Assembly: GCA_019321725.1 (NCBI GenBank)
Contig: CM033121.1
Span: 4,278,001 to 4,342,000 of the forward strand
Length of the DNA: 64,000 bases
Source: Paulownia fortunei
Lineage: Eukaryota > Streptophyta > Magnoliopsida > Lamiales > Paulowniaceae
Direction of reading: 5' to 3'
Shown: positions 60,207-64,000 of the stretch, piece after piece
Layout of the letters: every line of letters begins with the position of its first letter
Numbering within the stretch: position 1 is the first letter of the stretch
The notes under the pieces: generated by a model
Database searches by the model: none
Told to the model about the DNA's origin: nothing
Seen by the model: the letters and a program-made list of their open reading frames with translations, nothing else
Made by a program: the position numbers and the translations under genes

Positions 60207-62089
60207 ATGGCTTGGGCTGTATCCGCAGCACCCTCACTTCTTGACTCTTCTTCTTGCTCATCTTCAAAACTCTTATTTTCCATTAATTTCTGTAACTCAA
60301 CTCAAGTTCCCTCATGTAGAAGTGAAGCTAAAACCCCTGCTTTTCATGCTCGTTCTTCACTGATTTTTAAGAAAAGAAATCCTAACTTCATTTGCAAGGC
60401 TGAGAAAGAGTACAAATTCCCTGACCCAATTCCTGAATTTGCTGATTCTGTGAGTATTTTTAGTATAAAGAGCTTTTTTTTTTTATTTAGTTGTTTAATA
60501 ATGAATTTGGTCTTCCTAAATTCTTCAATTTTCAGTTGTTTGATAATGAATTTTGTTTGTTTGTGTCCAGGAGACTGAAAAGTTTAAAACCCATTTATTT
60601 AAGAAGTTGTCCAAGAAAGATATGTTTGGAGATTGTATAGATGAAGTTGTTGGAATCTGTACTCAAGTACTTCCTCCGCCTCTCTTCTTTTTGTTGGTTC
60701 TCCACATTTTTTTGTTTTCTATCAATAGACTTCTAAGATAAAATTTTCCATAGGATAGACGAGATATTGAATGCAGATTTTGAATGCTATAATGTAGATT
60801 GTTTTTCAGTTATTTTTGTCAAAGAACAAAATTTGAATGAATAGTGAAAGGTGAAATTCAAATTGTTGGAATCTGCAGCCTCGCTTCATAATGATTGTTG
60901 TTAGTCTTGCTTGCGATTGTAATGTACATTTGTAGAATTTGGGCTGATAAGAAGCATTACTGTTGGAGCTGGTGTGCATTTACTTGTATATTTTACATGC
61001 TTGTATAAGCTTTAGAGTTCTTTGGAATGCAGTTAACGACAATAACATCTTGCTAGTTGCTTTTGTCGAGTGTTAAGACATGATAAGAATGCAGTTTCAG
61101 CGTCAAATAATCTTGAAACTTCAACTTAAATTAGTTCTATAATATTTATCTAGTCATGAATTAAGAATGAAAATCAAAGAAGTAGAATATAAGCCATAGA
61201 TCTGATAATAGATTTCCTCATTGTGGAATCGAAGATCTTAGTATGTGAGTAACTTTCACAAAGATTATATATTAAGATGTACTTATTCCTTTTGAGAACT
61301 TTTGGGATTGGGAAATATCTAGAAATGAAAGACTTTCAAGTAATTGATTCTTTTCCATATTCCTCATTGCATTTTGTATTATTTGAAGCAATTATTTTCT
61401 TTCTACTTGAAATTTTGCAGGATGAATATGAACTAAAATATATATAATATAGATACGGAAAAAAATCAAATAGAAAACAGTTGTTGGCACGATGGATGTT
61501 GGACAGGAATTGGTGATTTGCTGAAGTTGAAAATGTAGGGTTGTAAACCAAGAGAGCTATCAAACACCTTCCTTTTATTTTCTAAGAAATATTAGATATC
61601 AGTCATGTCTGCAACTGCCATATGGATAACCATTTGCAATCTTGAAGGGTTGGAAAACCTTAACTTATTCAAATTAAAATTATGATGCATTATTATGTTG
61701 CGGAACATCAGATATACAATAATATTGGAAATGCATATTCGGAAAGTCTACGTTTATGTTTGTGTGTATTGAAAGACATTCATTTAGCATATCTCTCTTC
61801 CCTTGTGTTCCTCAGAGATCTTTTCAATATGTTGTGTGATGTAGCTTCAATATTGTTCATACAGCTGCTGAATTTTTTACTGTAAATGTTCTACTTGTAA
61901 CAGATCTTCAATGAATTCTTGCATACGGAGTATGGTGGTCCAGGAACACTATTGGTCATTCCTTTCATTGATATGGCTGATACCTTAAATGAGAGAGGCT
62001 TACCTGGAGGACCTCAGGCTGCCCGAGCAGCTGTTAAATGGGCTCAAGCTCATGTGGACAAGGATTGGAAAGAGTGGACTAGCAGCTAG
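60207..62089 (+). CDS. PRIN2: PRIN2, plastid redox insensitive 2 (chloroplast)
   Basis: Three exons, 60207-60449, 60571-60666 and 61904-62089, encode 174 residues, all joined in phase 0. The Ser-rich start (MAWAVSAAPSLLDSSSCSSS) is a plausible transit peptide. The mature part begins near KAEKEYKFPDPIPEFADSE and contains FKTHLFKKLSKKDMF, then TEYGGPGTLLVIPFIDMADT and GLPGGPQAARAAVKWAQAHVDKDWKEW, matching PRIN2 as I remember it. Arabidopsis PRIN2 associates with plastid-encoded RNA polymerase, supports its transcription and links plastid redox state to nuclear gene expression. Its Arabidopsis gene sits beside POLL. Here POLL is 7 kb upstream with the NOG1 segment between, so the pair appears to have been separated by insertion. 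Confidence 0.9.
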
Positions 62090-63083
62090 AATTAATAGGA
62101 TGTGTGTGTAAGTTTGGTAGGAAGCTCAAAAATCTTACCTAGCAGTCTGGAATTTTGTTGAAGTTGAGAGACAATAATATTAGTTTGGCAAATATTGTAG
62201 GCAAAAATGTTCTTGGAATTATTTGGTGATGGTCAGCACCTTTGTTCTCAATGTCAAAAGTAAAATTGGTTCTCGAAGAGATGCAACTCTCCTAATTCTT
62301 TGGCTATGGATTATTATTATTTTTTCTAAATCCAAGAGTTGCGTCAAATTGTCCTCCTTGCACGTGTAGCATGAAGTGTGTTATCCCTAAACATCCTATC
62401 CGTGGCTGGTATGTTGCACTCTCATGGGTTTGTTTCCTTCCAAGTTCCAGAAGAGACCCTCTTTCAGAATGAGGAAATCTAGATTTAAGAATTTTAACTG
62501 GAGAGTGTTTAGTTCTGAGCTCCAGGACATTTTATGAAGTGCCTCCAGAGCAATTAGGATGAAGTAAATGAGAATAGTTAGGAACCATAATACTTGCACA
62601 TTTACATATCATTTCACGATATGTACTATAAAAGCATCCATTACACCCTGGATTGACTTCTATAAAATACGGAGCAGCTATGAAAAATAAAGTTGATTGT
62701 GACTGAGAGCTTTTAAAATTTAACTAAATGTAAACAAAAAAACACGGAGCAGCTATGAAAAATAACAATCTCAACTTCACAAAGCAATAGAATGCATCAA
62801 GAACAGTAGTAATCCAATAAATTGGACCAAAGAGAAGAAGCACTGGAATCAAATTAACAGCATATGTCAGAACCACCCTATAATTTCAATCGCCTTCTAA
62901 ATATGCAATTTCCATATCAAAATGTTAATTGCTAGTAGTAGTAAATCTAGTCACAGTCTCCCTACATATGGCTATGAAATGGTCTAGTGAAGAAGCTTGG
63001 TATCTACACTCTTCAAGCTAGAAGAATCCTCTAGTCAGACAGATCTGAAACCATTTGTACTTGCACATTAGTCAGAGGAGTTC
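62090..63083. other. Convergent region between PRIN2 and the DCC gene
   Basis: Presumed 3' UTRs. No gene is supported; a short direct repeat (acggagcagctatgaaaaataa) occurs near 62670 and 62744. Confidence 0.5.
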
Positions 63084-63585
63084 TCATAGCTGTTGTGAGC
63101 GACTGCGCTCTAGTAGTTCTTCCCAATCAATGAAGCGCTCAAGCAACTCCGTTTCCTTCAGGACTAAGCAATCATCATCTTTTCCAAACCAGTCATAGCG
63201 TCGTTTTGCCACATAATCATAAACGGCATCCCTCAGAGGAGTTGGAACAATCATCAGAGCACTCAATGCAGAATAAGGCAGGGGCAAATACGATAAAACC
63301 CTCAAACCAGCTGCAGAAAAGTCAGATAAAAAGAACCATCATCAGCCCAAATTTTTTTGTGGTAGCATCTCTTGCACGATTAACTAAAGGCAAATAAGAA
63401 TAAGAGAATGGAATTACCAGCAGAGCCTTGGTGGTATAAACCAGGGCCCTCAACAAACAGGAAGTGACGAAGAACATCTTCTCGGTCTAGTCCAGAAGCC
63501 CTCATGTAAGGCTCAGCAGCTTTTGATTGCAGACAGCAGAATTTGATTTTCTTATCTTTGTCGGCCCCAATGACCCACTTCACTC
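63084..63585 (-). CDS. DCC-family (DUF393) thiol-disulfide oxidoreductase-like protein, 5' part outside window
   Basis: The last two exons on the minus strand are 63418-63585 and 63084-63310. They join in phase (GSA-AGLRVLSYLP) and give about 131 C-terminal residues. Family blocks: VKWVIGADKDKKIKFCCLQSKAA, MRASGLDREDVLRHFLFVE, LPLPYSALSALMIVPTPLRDAVYDYVAKRRYDWFGKDDDCL. The exon at 63585 begins with two bases of a split codon, so at least one upstream exon, which should carry the DxxCxxC redox motif, lies beyond 64000; I saw no trace of it in 63586-64000. The family name is from DUF393 proteins; the biological role in plants is unclear and many members are predicted plastid or mitochondrial. 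Confidence 0.8.
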
Positions 63586-64000
63586 CTACATATTGAAAGA
63601 GTTCACAAAAACCTTAAGCGTTCTAATCTGATATACTCAAGCAAAATAAAAGCAACAATAACACATAACTAGCTAGGCTTTGCTTGGAGGTGGCACAATA
63701 TGGGTAAACACATAGTAACATAGTAGCAGTAGTAAAACGTTTTTATCTTGGAAATTTCTGTTTCTCCACATTTTTCAAGCAATGTATGAGGATAAATTTC
63801 GATGTGGATCAAATCTTAAAAATTTCTCAACATGCAATAATCTCAAGTACAAGAAAACGATATAAAAAAAAATAACATATCAGCAGCATGAAGAAAGCAG
63901 TAGATACGTGTGATCGATCACAGGATTTCCATGAAGCAACACTACAACAAATAAGCCAATCTAAGTATCTTTCTACAAAAGGTGGCTTCTGCCAGTTGTG
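63586..64000 (-). other. Intron of the DCC-family gene (partial)
   Basis: AT-rich, without the expected redox-motif exon in any frame. Interpreted as an intron continuing past the window end. Confidence 0.5.

Overview
This 64 kb window is AT-rich nuclear DNA of a flowering plant, almost certainly a eudicot. Genes are split by GT-AG introns (up to 18 exons), intergenic DNA is full of short decayed transposon-like repeats, and the gene set is plant-specific (auxin-conjugate hydrolase, arabinogalactan peptide, GASA peptide, UGT74-type glucosyltransferase, PRIN2, chloroplast DEAD-box helicase). No rRNA, tRNA, CRISPR or bacterial-type operon was seen. Exon models were built by hand: in each intact model the reading phase closes across every junction. 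From memory of the Arabidopsis map, the neighbours EMB2004 (At1g10510), POLL (At1g10520), PRIN2 (At1g10522), a GASA gene (At1g10588) and an OB-fold gene (At1g10590) lie in one block. The same five occur here in shuffled order, which supports these names.

Layout. 0.4-2.8 kb: ILR1/IAR3-like IAA-amino acid hydrolase (+) with a one-base frameshift in exon 4. 6.5-9.1 kb: small OB-fold nucleic-acid-binding protein (+). 9.7-9.9 kb: arabinogalactan peptide (-). 12.0-17.3 kb: gene-poor region holding three very small minus-strand ORFs (43, 33 and 28 aa). They share a spaced residue pattern, and two share the same TATA box; this is the most novel item here. 19.2-25.0 kb: EMB2004-like chloroplast LRR protein (+, 18 exons). 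28.6-29.3 kb: GASA/snakin peptide (+). 29.3-36.3 kb: 7 kb of repeats including a roughly 1 kb tandem duplication and a Mutator-type MITE with an exact 9-bp target-site duplication. 36.4-37.9 kb: UGT74-like glucosyltransferase (+). 38.8-43.8 kb: RH22-like DEAD-box helicase (-) with a perfect 30-bp x 4 minisatellite against a splice acceptor. 45.7-53.2 kb: DNA polymerase lambda (+, 14 exons). 55.1-57.1 kb: NOG1 GTPase pseudogene (-). 60.2-62.1 kb: PRIN2 (+). 63.1 kb to the window end: 3' part of a DCC-family thiol-disulfide oxidoreductase (-).

The genes form no single pathway. Three (EMB2004, RH22, PRIN2) act in chloroplast gene expression or biogenesis, one (POLL) in nuclear DNA repair, two (ILR1-like, UGT74-like) in hormone or small-molecule conjugation, and two (AGP peptide, GASA) are secreted or cell-surface peptides.
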